From: Bacteroidota bacterium
GTDB taxonomy: Bacteria > Bacteroidota > Bacteroidia > Cytophagales > Spirosomataceae
Direction of reading: 5' to 3'
Assembly: GCA_020161355.1 (NCBI GenBank)
Contig: JAIUOF010000006.1
Span: 62,001 to 126,000, forward strand
DNA length: 64,000 nt
The position numbers were made by a program, and so were the translations under genes. Positions 51,527-61,057 of the stretch are shown here, in pieces (position 1 is the stretch's first letter; every line of letters starts with the position of its first letter). The notes beneath the pieces are model-generated. The model was given only the letters and a program-made list of their open reading frames with translations. It was not told the origin of the DNA and ran no database searches.

Positions 51527-51562
51527 AAAAATCTATCCCCAAATTAAGGGGATAGATTTAAA
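51527..51562 (-). terminator. intrinsic terminator after susD
   Basis: AAATCTATCCCC / GGGGATAGATTT perfect 12-bp stem with a 7-base loop and T-run on the minus strand. It lies between the SusD gene and the VCBS gene, so the downstream genes are expressed by partial readthrough or from their own promoter. Confidence 0.85.
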
Positions 51563-51583
51563 ATTAAACAACTAATTTGAATA

Positions 51584-53458
51584 TTAATATCCCGGATTTT
51601 GAATCAACTTGCTATTCCGGTTTATCTCATCCCTGCTAATAGGCCTAAAGTACATCTTATTTTTCCAGGTACGCCGCTCATTTTCAGTATTATCAGCTAC
51701 GGTATATGTATAATCATACTTGGTTTTATCATAGCGATAAGGAACATTTGGAGTGGCTCCAGGTTTCAGTTTAGCTTCGGGGTTTATTTGCTTGATTCCA
51801 CGCCCTAAAGTAGCCGGAGCTATTAACCAACGTCTTGCATCGTGATATCTGTGCTCTTCATACACCAGTTCAATCCTCCTTTCATTACGATATTTGTCAC
51901 GAAGGGCATTACCGCTCTCTGTAAGTGCAGGCATACCCGCCCTGAACCTAATTTTATTTAACCAGGTTCTGGCTTCGGCGTCCTCACCCAACTCAATGCA
52001 TGCTTCAGCATAATTAAAAGCTGCTTCAGTATAACGAAGAAATGGCCAAGGAATCACCTGAACGTTTGATTGATTGTCAGCAAGGGCCGGATTTGGATCG
52101 ATGAATTTTCTTGTATAGTAGTGAGTCCGGCTACCATTCCAGTTTTCTATAGCCGACTCTCTTGTATCGATACCATTTATTTTTCCTCCTTTACCATCAT
52201 CATAATAGCCCGTTTGCACCTGATTTACAGGATCTAAGCCAGCTACATCCGAAGGTCTTGGCTTCCAGGTAGCTCCATCATAAAGAATAGTAGCGTAAAA
52301 ACGAGGATCGCGATTGGCAAAAGGCTCAGCTTTATGTTCAGGTTTCGACCAGTCAAATTTACTTCCGTCCATCATTTCATAATCATCAACTAACTGCTGA
52401 ATCGGAGTATTTCCTGCCCAGTTATGATATCCATTCGGACCATTGTTTATACCATAATTCAATCCTCCCAAAGGCCAGTTACTTTCAGCTGTGTAAAGAG
52501 CTGAAAGGGTACGATAGAAAATCAGGTCATTAGCACCTGCGGCATCTGCGGAAGCACTTTTTCCACCCATTGCCAGAGCAATGTAATTGTTTTTGCCCTC
52601 GCTAGCACTTACCGGAGCGGAAAGATTCATTTTATACCCACCTGTTGCATCCAACACCGCTTTGGCAGCAGCTTTGGCGGCTTGCCACCTGGCTTTTCTA
52701 TCACCTGATGTGTAAGCTAACAAATCCATATTGGCAAATGAGGCTATATCAGTTGCACTTGCTTTTAATGCATTAGCATCGTGCAAGTCACTTGCAGCAT
52801 AGAGCAATACTCTGGATTTTAAAGCCATGGCAGCTAATTTATCGGCTCTCCCAGGTGTGGAACCTTTTCCATCAAGTAAACTGGAGGCTTTTTCGAGGTC
52901 AGCTATGATAAATTTCACACACTCATCATAAGAACTACGGGCGATGGTATAATCATCATCAAGTCCATAAGCTTTATCAATCAAAGGAACTCCTCCATAA
53001 AACCTTACTAATTGCTGATAAAAGTAAGCCCGCATAAAATGTGCTTCACCAAGTAATCTGTCACGTGTGCCTGTTGCAAAAGTTACTTTTGGTAAGTTTT
53101 CAATGGCAACATTGGTTTGTCTTATAGCCAGATACATATTGTTCCACTCATAAGTACCACTCATCCAGGCAAGTGACCCAGGGCTTTCTGAACCCTCATT
53201 GAACGGGTTGATGTTACGCCCTGCGTGAGTAAACATGGCCTCATCGGTATAAGCAGCAAGGGCTTGCTCTTCAAAACCTCCATATCCCAAAAATGAATAC
53301 ACATTGAAAATAAATGCCTCAGCTAGAGCGGCATCAGACCAAGTAGCATCACTCGAGATTTTGTTTAGTGGTCGGGTGTTGAGGAAATCGTCATTACATG
53401 AAATGGTAAATCCCAATAACACCAATGTTGAAAGAATATAATTTCTAAATTTCTTCAT
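51584..53458 (-). CDS. SusD/RagB family nutrient-binding outer-membrane lipoprotein
   Basis: 624 residues. The leader LVLLGFTISCNDDFL is a lipobox (Cys21). The SusD-type TPR helices and C-terminal RagB/SusD domain are present (ARRWLIAPATLGRGIKQINPEAKLKP, LVYEEHRYHDARRWLI, NYAEACIELGEDAEARTWLNKIR). It forms the lid over its partner SusC, capturing ligand at the surface. The N-terminal mature part CNDDFLNTRPLNKISSDATWSDAALAEAF is standard for the family. It follows SusC by 12 bases. The ligand is unknown. Confidence 0.95.
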   Translation of the reverse strand: MKKFRNYILSTLVLLGFTISCNDDFLNTRPLNKISSDATWSDAALAEAFIFNVYSFLGYGGFEEQALAAYTDEAMFTHAGRNINPFNEGSESPGSLAWMSGTYEWNNMYLAIRQTNVAIENLPKVTFATGTRDRLLGEAHFMRAYFYQQLVRFYGGVPLIDKAYGLDDDYTIARSSYDECVKFIIADLEKASSLLDGKGSTPGRADKLAAMALKSRVLLYAASDLHDANALKASATDIASFANMDLLAYTSGDRKARWQAAKAAAKAVLDATGGYKMNLSAPVSASEGKNNYIALAMGGKSASADAAGANDLIFYRTLSALYTAESNWPLGGLNYGINNGPNGYHNWAGNTPIQQLVDDYEMMDGSKFDWSKPEHKAEPFANRDPRFYATILYDGATWKPRPSDVAGLDPVNQVQTGYYDDGKGGKINGIDTRESAIENWNGSRTHYYTRKFIDPNPALADNQSNVQVIPWPFLRYTEAAFNYAEACIELGEDAEARTWLNKIRFRAGMPALTESGNALRDKYRNERRIELVYEEHRYHDARRWLIAPATLGRGIKQINPEAKLKPGATPNVPYRYDKTKYDYTYTVADNTENERRTWKNKMYFRPISRDEINRNSKLIQNPGY

Positions 53459-53470
53459 CTTGATTCTTAA

Positions 53471-56400
53471 TTAAAATGATACACTTAAACCGGTGTTAAT
53501 AACTCTCGCCTGAGGATAAAATACACCACTCTGAGCAGTTGCTTCAGGGTCATATACTTTCATTTTGTCGATAGTCAACAAGTTGAGAGCGTTGAGATAC
53601 AAACGAACACTTCCCAAATGTACTTTCTGTACCACACTAGCTGGAAGAGTATAGCCTAACTCAACGTTTTTCAACCTTACATAGTTTTTGTTGAATAAAT
53701 AATAGGTGTTCATTCCATAATTACCTCCTGTAAAATAGGTATCTCCCCGGCTTGCCAGGCGAGGATGTTCACTACTTGGATTTTCAATGCTCCATCGATT
53801 ATCAAAACTATATTTAAGGAAGTTTCCGATATCACCTGATTCTGTCTGAATTCTTAACAGAGCACCGGTAGCCCCCTGCAAAAGCATATTCAAATCGAAG
53901 TTTTTGTAACGCATATCCAGTGTAGCTCCAAAGTTGAATGTCGGGGTAATGTTTTTGTCCAATCTCACTGCATCATCGGCATTGATTTTACCATCATTGT
54001 TAACATCCTGGAATTTCATATCACCTGGGATAAGTTTTGAAGTTACTGAGCTGTAATCAAGTTTATTGGCATCAATATCCGTTTGATCTTTAAACACACC
54101 ATCAAACTTATAAGCAAGGTACGCTCCGATAGGCTTTCCTTCCTGACGTTGATAATCCGGTGCTCCCGGAACTTCGTCCATATAAACCACTTTGTTTTTT
54201 GCATATCCTCCATTGATACCTCCTCTGATTTGTAAAGCTCTGGATGCTTTGGAGTTATACATCAGATTAAACTCAAAACCCCGGTTATCTACTTTTCCTG
54301 CATTAACAGGAGGTAGCAAAGAGTTAATACCTGATGATGCCGGGGTTGACCCGGTTTTTTGAATCAAAATTTGATCCCTTCTGTTAAAAAAGTATTCCAG
54401 CGTAAAATCAATAGTATTATTTAATAATGTACCATCTAATCCAATGTTGTAATTGTTTGCTCTTTCCCAGGTGAAGTTAGGGTTTGCAAGGACAGTCTCA
54501 ACTAAGGTAGTGGCGAGAGCATTATTGATAGGATAATTTCCAAAACCATAAGTTGCTAAAAATGCATATTCCTGTAAAGCATCCCGATAATAAACCTGAT
54601 CATTTCCCATTTGACCATATGAAGCCCTGAGTTTCATGTAGTCTATAGCTTTCACTTTAAACCAAGGCTCACTGGTAATGTTCCATCCTAACAACAATCC
54701 AGGAAAGAAGCCGAATCTTTTAGATTCCGGAAAAATATAACTTCCGTCATATCTCCAAATATATTCGGCAAGATACTTTTCTTTAAAAGCATACTGAGCT
54801 CTTCCGTAGTAACCAAGCCTTGCACGCTCATAAGCACTACCACCAGTATTCATTTGATCAGTACCGCCTGCAAAAAGTTGATCAACTGCAGAGGAAATAT
54901 AGTTTCTTCTAAAAGCAAAAAAGCCACTCCCTTCAAATTTTTCTTTAGTAACTCCGGCAAGGAAATTCAAATTATGATTGTCAGAAATTGTTTTCTCATA
55001 ATTTAGCATTGCGGATAAATTTGTATTCAAAACTGATCCATAACTTTGACTCAATCTAGGATCGGTAAAATTTGATCTAACAGCTCCTTCTAATTTCGGT
55101 GTTACGCCATCTGCCTCAAAAGTTTTTTTATCCCAATAATAGAGTTTCCATGGCGTTTGCCACACTTTGTTAGTAGAAGAGTTCTTATCTATGGCACCAA
55201 TAAGGCTTAATTTTAGCCCTTTAATCCAAGGATTTGTGATATCTACCCCACCATTCAATTGTACATAATCTGTTGGATTATCCTGATACCCGGTGGCATT
55301 GGTTGTAATCACATATGGATTTTGACCATTTTCAATATCAGGACCAGGCATGCCATTGGGCCAAACCTCCGGCTCTGTTGGGCGGCCCCTCATTAGCATT
55401 CTAAATATAGAGCCTGCACTTTCAGTCGGGAATTTTCTCTGCTCTCTTCTGATCAAAATTCCAACGTTTGCACTTAAATATTTGTTGACTTTTGCATCAA
55501 GATTGGTTCTCAGATTATATTGACTGTAATTAGTGGCAGAATTTTTATAATAAGCATCCTGAAAAACATACCCCAAAGAGGTCATGTATTTTACGGTCTC
55601 AGTTCCTCCTGACAATTGAAGATTATGACGATTCTGAGGAGTCCATGTCTTGAATGCGTCCCCGAACCAATCAGTATCCGGATACCTCCAGGGATCACTT
55701 CCATCTAAATGTTTTTGAACGGCCTGAGGACTATAATTGGCATTAAGTGTTGTTACTCCTGCTGTAGGGGAGTCATAAGTGCCAGTGGTTTTTATGCTGT
55801 TCCATGCTGTCGACCATTCATTGGCTGGAATAGACTTATAAATCGGCAACTCATTCATTATGTTGGCATATTCATATGCGTTTGACATTTCAGGAACTCT
55901 GGTTGGTTGCGAAAACCCCTGATTAAAGTCATAAGTAATTAAAGGCTTGCCCAATTTTCCTCTTTTAGTAGTAATCAGGATTGCACCATTTGCAGCTCTT
56001 GCCCCATAAATCGCTGCTGATGCATCTTTCAAAACTGAAATACTTTCAATGTCACGTGGTGACAATCTTCCTAAACCACCATCACGGTCAGGAATACCAT
56101 CAATTACAATCAAAGGGCTACTGTTACCCAAAGTATTATTGCCCCTGATTCTGATCAGGGCCCCATCATAACCCGGTTCACCACTTTGCTGAATAACCAC
56201 AAGTCCCGGCAGACGTCCGGCGAGTGAGTTAGACATATCCACAGCAGGTGATTTGATAAGTTTTTCGCCTTGCACCTGTGTAACAGCCCCCGTTACAGTA
56301 ACTTTTTTCTGGGTACCATAAGCAACAACTACCACTTCTTCCAGATTTCCAACATCAGGCTTCAGACTGATGTTTAATTCTGCCTGGCTTCCAACCAGCA

Positions 56401-56698
56401 CTTCCTGTGTGGCAAAGCCCACAAAAGAAAAAACAAGAGTGGATGCACCGTCTTTCACATTAAGTGAAAATTTACCATCAACGTCAGTAATAGCACCATT
56501 TGTGGTACCTTTTTCAGTCACTGTAACACCTGGCAGGGGAGACCCTGCATCATCAGTTACTTTACCTTTTACAGGTTTAGCAACAGAGGCAGCAAAAGAT
56601 TGAACAATTAAAACGCAAACCAGTAATAAGGACATTGATATTCTGAGAACTTCAGCATACCACCTTTTACCGCTTTCCCTAGGTAGGAATTTCTTCAT
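53471..56698 (-). CDS. SusC/RagA family TonB-dependent outer-membrane receptor
   Basis: 1075 residues. The signal segment (LLLVCVLIVQSFAAS) is followed by the CarboxypepD_reg-like domain (about 42-115: KGKVTDDAGSPLPGVTVTEK), a VVVAYGTQKK-V element, the plug (about 130-240: SPAVDMSNSLAGRLPGLVVIQQ, SISVLKDASAAIYGARAANG) and the 22-strand barrel. The extracellular part holds an EF-hand-like DVNNDGKINADD motif (about residue 900). SusC proteins import oligosaccharides or peptides with TonB energy. It is the first gene of the cluster and diverges from a LacI-family gene across 322 bases, which suggests that this regulator controls it. Confidence 0.96.
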   Translation of the reverse strand: MKKFLPRESGKRWYAEVLRISMSLLLVCVLIVQSFAASVAKPVKGKVTDDAGSPLPGVTVTEKGTTNGAITDVDGKFSLNVKDGASTLVFSFVGFATQEVLVGSQAELNISLKPDVGNLEEVVVVAYGTQKKVTVTGAVTQVQGEKLIKSPAVDMSNSLAGRLPGLVVIQQSGEPGYDGALIRIRGNNTLGNSSPLIVIDGIPDRDGGLGRLSPRDIESISVLKDASAAIYGARAANGAILITTKRGKLGKPLITYDFNQGFSQPTRVPEMSNAYEYANIMNELPIYKSIPANEWSTAWNSIKTTGTYDSPTAGVTTLNANYSPQAVQKHLDGSDPWRYPDTDWFGDAFKTWTPQNRHNLQLSGGTETVKYMTSLGYVFQDAYYKNSATNYSQYNLRTNLDAKVNKYLSANVGILIRREQRKFPTESAGSIFRMLMRGRPTEPEVWPNGMPGPDIENGQNPYVITTNATGYQDNPTDYVQLNGGVDITNPWIKGLKLSLIGAIDKNSSTNKVWQTPWKLYYWDKKTFEADGVTPKLEGAVRSNFTDPRLSQSYGSVLNTNLSAMLNYEKTISDNHNLNFLAGVTKEKFEGSGFFAFRRNYISSAVDQLFAGGTDQMNTGGSAYERARLGYYGRAQYAFKEKYLAEYIWRYDGSYIFPESKRFGFFPGLLLGWNITSEPWFKVKAIDYMKLRASYGQMGNDQVYYRDALQEYAFLATYGFGNYPINNALATTLVETVLANPNFTWERANNYNIGLDGTLLNNTIDFTLEYFFNRRDQILIQKTGSTPASSGINSLLPPVNAGKVDNRGFEFNLMYNSKASRALQIRGGINGGYAKNKVVYMDEVPGAPDYQRQEGKPIGAYLAYKFDGVFKDQTDIDANKLDYSSVTSKLIPGDMKFQDVNNDGKINADDAVRLDKNITPTFNFGATLDMRYKNFDLNMLLQGATGALLRIQTESGDIGNFLKYSFDNRWSIENPSSEHPRLASRGDTYFTGGNYGMNTYYLFNKNYVRLKNVELGYTLPASVVQKVHLGSVRLYLNALNLLTIDKMKVYDPEATAQSGVFYPQARVINTGLSVSF

Positions 56699-57020
56699 AG
56701 AGAATAATTTTAAGGTTTAAAAAAATTTAATTGAATTCCTAAATTATATTAACGCCGATACCGGGTTGAAAAATCGGACAAATACTTGATTTAGAAACTC
56801 TTTCGGGAAAAATGTAGATTAGGGCTTAATCACATTTAAATCAAAAGTAGGAATATGAAACCCCATTGTAAAGTACTTTTTTTATAAAAAATAAAACTTT
56901 TCTAATTTTTTTTATCAAAAAGGCCTAAATCAATAATTTTTTTAATGTGCAAACATTTGCACAATTCGAAAAATAAATTAAACTTTACCAATAAACCCAG
57001 ATATTATAAAATATTGAACT
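56699..57020. other. divergent regulatory region between susC and the LacI gene
   Basis: 322 bases with no gene. It holds the palindrome at 56946-56963 (separate entry). The susC leader contains AAACCTTAAAATTATTCTCT before the ATG. No further repeat was seen. Confidence 0.6.
56946..56963. promoter_or_regulatory. candidate LacI-family operator (TGTGCAAACATTTGCACA)
   Basis: Perfect 8-bp arms around a 2-base centre, the layout of LacI-family operators, located 57 bases before the lacI-type start codon and about 250 before susC. Such regulators usually bind their own divergent region, so autoregulation and control of susC are likely. Confidence 0.65.
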
Positions 57021-58013
57021 ATGACAAATACAACCACTATAAAAACTATTGCAGAAACTTTGGGAATTTCCATTTCTACGGTTTCAAGAGCATTGCAAAA
57101 TAATCCAAGAATCGGAATTAAAACCAGAGAGCTTGTACAGAAAACCGCTGTTCAACTTAACTATTTACCTAATCAGGCTTCTCATTTACTTAGGAAAAAA
57201 TCTACCAGGATCATAGGCATTATGGTTCCAACCCTGAATGAAGAATTTTTTTGTCAAATAATTGATGCTGTTGAGGAGGTTGTTAGAGAAAAGGGTTATT
57301 ATCTTCAAATTTTCCAATCTAAGGATATCGAAACCAGACAATTGGAAGGCTTAAATCATTTTAAATACCTGAGAGTAGAGGGGGTATTAGTATCTCTTGC
57401 TGCAGAAACCAGTAAAATTGAAGCTGTTTCCGATTTAGAAAAATTCGGAATACCAGTTGTGTATTTTGATCGGGTTCCAAGAAATAAAATGGTTCACAAA
57501 ATTAAAAGCAATGTTGATTTAGGTACCAAAGAGGCAATTGAGTTTTTAAGAGGAAAAGGTGTTGAAAAATTAGCCTTTATTAATGGCCCTTCTTTACTCG
57601 ATACTTCTGACGACAGACTCAACGGATATTTAAGAGGAGTAATGACTTATAATCTGAAAACTTCTCCAAATATGATAAAATCAACAGATCTCTCGGAAAA
57701 AAGCGTTGCTGATGCCTTGCCAACAATACTGAATGAAAAGCCTGATGCAATATTTACCTTTAATGATTACATAGCATTATACGCCATGGAGGCTTGTAAA
57801 AAAAAAGGAATTAAACCCAATAAGGATGTCCTTTTTGTGAGTTATGGCAATCTTCCATTTACTAAATATATGGATAACCCTCCTATGGCTTCAGTAGAAC
57901 AGTATCCCGAAAAAATTGGAAAAGAAGCTGCAAATATTATGTTAGAAAGATTAGGTGAAAAAGACACTGAGCCGGTTCAAATATTAGTAGATACAAAACT
58001 TATCATTCACTAA
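57021..58013 (+). CDS. LacI family transcriptional regulator
   Basis: 330 residues. The N-terminal helix-turn-helix and hinge are standard: IKTIAETLGISISTVSRALQNNPRIGIKTRELVQ, then LNYLPNQASHLLRKKSTRIIGIMVP. The periplasmic-binding-like sensor domain covers about 65-330 (EGVLVSLAAE, VEKLAFINGP...DDRLNGYLRG, FTFNDYIALYAMEACKKKGI, MASVEQYPEKIGKEAANIMLERL). It diverges from SusC/SusD and should sense a sugar-like ligand and bind the palindrome in between. It converges with the small secreted protein gene with 4 bases between the two stops. Confidence 0.95.
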   Translation: MTNTTTIKTIAETLGISISTVSRALQNNPRIGIKTRELVQKTAVQLNYLPNQASHLLRKKSTRIIGIMVPTLNEEFFCQIIDAVEEVVREKGYYLQIFQSKDIETRQLEGLNHFKYLRVEGVLVSLAAETSKIEAVSDLEKFGIPVVYFDRVPRNKMVHKIKSNVDLGTKEAIEFLRGKGVEKLAFINGPSLLDTSDDRLNGYLRGVMTYNLKTSPNMIKSTDLSEKSVADALPTILNEKPDAIFTFNDYIALYAMEACKKKGIKPNKDVLFVSYGNLPFTKYMDNPPMASVEQYPEKIGKEAANIMLERLGEKDTEPVQILVDTKLIIH

Positions 58014-58017
58014 GTTA

Positions 58018-58554
58018 TCATTTCAGCCTAAAACTATTCAAATAAGGCTCTATCATGGGTTGATAATAGGTGTACTTTTCGGTTTCGCATGCAAAAGTCA
58101 TAATATAAACCTTGCTATTTTTTACAAAATAATACTGTCTCCATGTTTGTTTAAACTTATCTTTTTCTCCTTTATAGGTCAGACGAAAGGCATTAGATTT
58201 AATTTTTTTCCGGTCAACAATGCTAAAATTTTTGACTACAGATGGCAGGTATTTTATTGAAAATCGGGCATATTCATCCACGGTATAACTAGCTGATGGC
58301 AATTGATTTACGGTAAAATTAATGCTTTCCAAAAATGTATCCAAAATACTCAAAGTATCGAATGGGGCAACCAAATTACAAAGTTCTTCCTTACAATTTT
58401 CCTGAATTTTCCACCCTTTGGGGATAGTAATTACATATCCTTTCTTCTCCAAAACAGGTTCTTTCTCGGGCTTTTTAGAAGTTGAATCTGTTTTTTGAGC
58501 CAATAATTGAACAGAAATCAAAAATGTCAGAAAAAGAAATTGTAATTTTCTCAT
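58018..58554 (-). CDS. small secreted protein of unknown function
   Basis: 178 residues from the ATG at 58554, chosen over a TTG six codons earlier because it gives a standard signal peptide (MRKLQFLFLTFLISVQLLAQ) and sits 14 bases after the aroA stop. The mature part has a short charged linker (TSKKPEKEPVLEKKGYVITI), a Cys pair in ENCKEELCNLVAP and another Cys in TFACETEKYTYYQPM. It looks like one compact alpha/beta domain; similar single-domain lipocalin-like or PsbP-like proteins occur in Bacteroidota, but no family was recognised. Role unknown. Confidence 0.65.
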   Translation of the reverse strand: MRKLQFLFLTFLISVQLLAQKTDSTSKKPEKEPVLEKKGYVITIPKGWKIQENCKEELCNLVAPFDTLSILDTFLESINFTVNQLPSASYTVDEYARFSIKYLPSVVKNFSIVDRKKIKSNAFRLTYKGEKDKFKQTWRQYYFVKNSKVYIMTFACETEKYTYYQPMIEPYLNSFRLK

Positions 58555-58568
58555 GGTCAGTATTTTAT

Positions 58569-59804
58569 TCAAATCTCCTCAATCACTGCTACTTTGGCAA
58601 GATCTTCCCAATAACTAGGGTAAGATTTGGCCACTACCCCGGGTTCTTTAATGATAACCTCTTTAATCATAGCGAGTGGTGCAAATGCCATAGCCATCCG
58701 GTGGTCATCGTAGGTTTCAATTTCAGGGATATTTTCCCAATTTCCACTTCCGGTTATTTCATATTCAGCGTTAGGAATCGTTTCAATTAATGTGGCATTG
58801 ATCTTGGCTAATTCTTCCTGTAAAGCAAAAACCCGGTCGGTTTCTTTGATTTTCAGACTTTCAATACCTGTAAATTTACCTTTGATTCCCTTCGCTCCCA
58901 GAACTACCGCAACGGTCTGGGCCAAGTCGGGACAATTGGTAAAATCCCACTCAAATGAACTTTCGGCAGGGATTTTTTCCAGCAAAACACCCTCAGAAGT
59001 AAAAGTACTTTTTACTCCTAAATGACTCATAATCTCAGCTATTGAGCTATCGCCTTGTAATGAGTTTTCTTTTAAACCCAGCAATTCGATTTTTACCTCA
59101 GCATTTTGAGCCAGTGCCACCACTGCATACCAATATGAAGCCCCTGACCAGTCAGATTCAACTTTATAATGGGCAGCATGGTATTTTTGTGGTGATACTT
59201 TTAGTGTTTTTTCATTCCAATTTTCCTGCACTTTTACACCAAAAGCCTCCATTTGCCTGATGGTCATTTTTATATAGGGAACCGACCCCACCTCACCGGT
59301 TAATCTGATGGTCAAACCTTTAGGCAGAACCGGAGCAATCATCAACAGTGCAGAAATATACTGACTGCTTACATCGCCTCTGATTTCAACAAAATCTGAT
59401 ATCTGATTAGTAAATCCTTCAATTTTATGCGGTGGATAACCCGGCTCTTTTTGATATTCAATTTCTACTCCAATGGCTTGCAAGGCTTCCACCAATATTC
59501 CGATAGGTCTCTGGCACATTCGGGGGGTGCCGGTCATGGTTTTGGATTGGTTGGTGGCGGAAAAATAGGCAGTCAAAAAACGCATGGTAGTTCCGGCATC
59601 CAATACATCTGCCACAGAGCCTTCAGACTTCAGCAGCCTGATCATGGTCTGGGTGTCGCGGGCAGTTGACAGATTCTCCAGTTCGCCTGAAAAACCGGAT
59701 AATGCATTAATAATCAATGCCCTGTTACTCTCGCTTTTCGAAGAAGCCAGTCTTATTTTCTCGTTAAAAATGTCGTTTTTTGCCTTAATTAAATATCTCT
59801 GCAT
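58569..59804 (-). CDS. aroA: 3-phosphoshikimate 1-carboxyvinyltransferase (EPSP synthase)
   Basis: 411 residues, on the short side (E. coli 427). The signature motifs are SKSESNRALII, DAGTTMRFLTA, GTPRMCQRPIGILVEAL, DVSSQYISALLMIAP, and near the C-terminus IKETDRVFALQEELAKI and YDDHRMAMAFAPLA. The enzyme joins PEP and shikimate 3-phosphate in the sixth step of the shikimate pathway. No other aro gene is adjacent. It lies 30 bases after the DUF5009 gene and before the small secreted protein gene, so its transcript seems to include unrelated genes. The GTTMRF variant (in place of GTAMRP) is common in Bacteroidota. Confidence 0.94.
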   Translation of the reverse strand: MQRYLIKAKNDIFNEKIRLASSKSESNRALIINALSGFSGELENLSTARDTQTMIRLLKSEGSVADVLDAGTTMRFLTAYFSATNQSKTMTGTPRMCQRPIGILVEALQAIGVEIEYQKEPGYPPHKIEGFTNQISDFVEIRGDVSSQYISALLMIAPVLPKGLTIRLTGEVGSVPYIKMTIRQMEAFGVKVQENWNEKTLKVSPQKYHAAHYKVESDWSGASYWYAVVALAQNAEVKIELLGLKENSLQGDSSIAEIMSHLGVKSTFTSEGVLLEKIPAESSFEWDFTNCPDLAQTVAVVLGAKGIKGKFTGIESLKIKETDRVFALQEELAKINATLIETIPNAEYEITGSGNWENIPEIETYDDHRMAMAFAPLAMIKEVIIKEPGVVAKSYPSYWEDLAKVAVIEEI

Positions 59805-59834
59805 CCATCCAAAATTTGTGCAAAGATAGCCTTT

Positions 59835-61007
59835 TTAAATCTTTATAAAAACCTGATTTCGGTACATCCACCGTAAAACGAGCCATTCTACTGCAAGAAT
59901 TACAGTTCCTGAAACCAGCGTTTCGTAGTTTTCTCCAAAAATCAAATAAACATTTTGGCCAAAATGAATTTTGAAATTATCATAAATAAAACCGTTAACT
60001 GTATGTGCCAAAACATAGGCAGCGATTGAGTTAAGGCCGATTATCCTGAAAAATTCAAAGGGTTTTACAATTCTGAATTTTTCTACCAGAAAGCTAAAAA
60101 GTATAAGAAATAAATAGCAGATTCCACCACTAAACAGCGTCCACACTGGCGTCCAAATACGTTTTACTATTGGATTAACTCCCAGAAAATGAAGCACTAA
60201 ACCAATAATAATCAATGTAATAGAAAACATTCCAAAGGTTTTTATTTTTTCTGAAAATGCAGGCTCAGACTTTAAAATATTGCCGGCAAAAAGTCCAAGA
60301 ATCATAGTGCCCAAAGTAGGGATAAAACTTAACGTGACATACCCGCCACCATTAAATACAAACGGAGAGGTACGGGGGAAAAGGTTGAGAAACCATTGAT
60401 CAAATGCATTGGCAAGATTATAATTTTTATTCCAATGTGCTGCGAATCCGGACAAAGAATGTGGCCAATCGTTGGCAACTCCGACAGTTTCCCAGTTAAA
60501 ATCTGGCGAAGCAATGGGATATAAAGCAAAAGCCAGCCAATAAAAAAATATTATTCCGGCGAATGTTATTTTCTGTATTTTGGGTGAAACAAAACCTAGT
60601 AAAAACAAAAATGGATATCCCAGACCTATTTGTGTAAGAGTATCTTCAAAAGTCCAGTTGGTGATAGTATGGCCAAAAGATCTTAGAAAAACACCTAATA
60701 AAATCAATATCAATGACCTTTTGAATGCATGAAAAACCATTTTTTTGAAGTCCTCTCCTTTTTTTATTCTGGAAGCAACAGAAAAAGGCAAAGCCACGCC
60801 TACCAGAAAAGAAAACGAGGGCTGAATCATATCATGAAGTGAGCAACCGACCCATTCCACATGAGATTGGTTAAAAGCCAGGAACTTCCAAAAACCACTT
60901 TCCGGGACTTTTTGACTTATTTTCCAAAATTCCCATACTTCGGCCATCATCAGAAACATGACAAATCCGCGGTAAATATCCACAACCGCATTACGGGGAG
61001 ATTTCAT
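59835..61007 (-). CDS. DUF5009 / heparan-alpha-glucosaminide N-acetyltransferase-like membrane protein
   Basis: 390 residues, about ten hydrophobic helices. The N-terminus RNAVVDIYRGFVMFLMMAE and the helix-loop VEWVGCSLHDMIQPSFSFLVGVALPFS match the COG4299/DUF5009 family. The conserved His of SLHDMIQP is the family's probable acyl-transfer residue. Such proteins may acetylate sugars across the membrane, by analogy with lysosomal HGSNAT; the bacterial substrate is unknown. It is 50 bases after the hypothetical gene at 61.1 kb and 30 before aroA. Confidence 0.88.
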   Translation of the reverse strand: MKSPRNAVVDIYRGFVMFLMMAEVWEFWKISQKVPESGFWKFLAFNQSHVEWVGCSLHDMIQPSFSFLVGVALPFSVASRIKKGEDFKKMVFHAFKRSLILILLGVFLRSFGHTITNWTFEDTLTQIGLGYPFLFLLGFVSPKIQKITFAGIIFFYWLAFALYPIASPDFNWETVGVANDWPHSLSGFAAHWNKNYNLANAFDQWFLNLFPRTSPFVFNGGGYVTLSFIPTLGTMILGLFAGNILKSEPAFSEKIKTFGMFSITLIIIGLVLHFLGVNPIVKRIWTPVWTLFSGGICYLFLILFSFLVEKFRIVKPFEFFRIIGLNSIAAYVLAHTVNGFIYDNFKIHFGQNVYLIFGENYETLVSGTVILAVEWLVLRWMYRNQVFIKI

Positions 61008-61057
61008 AATTTATTAACGCATATTTACCAAATCTATGGAAAAATATCTCATTAAAT

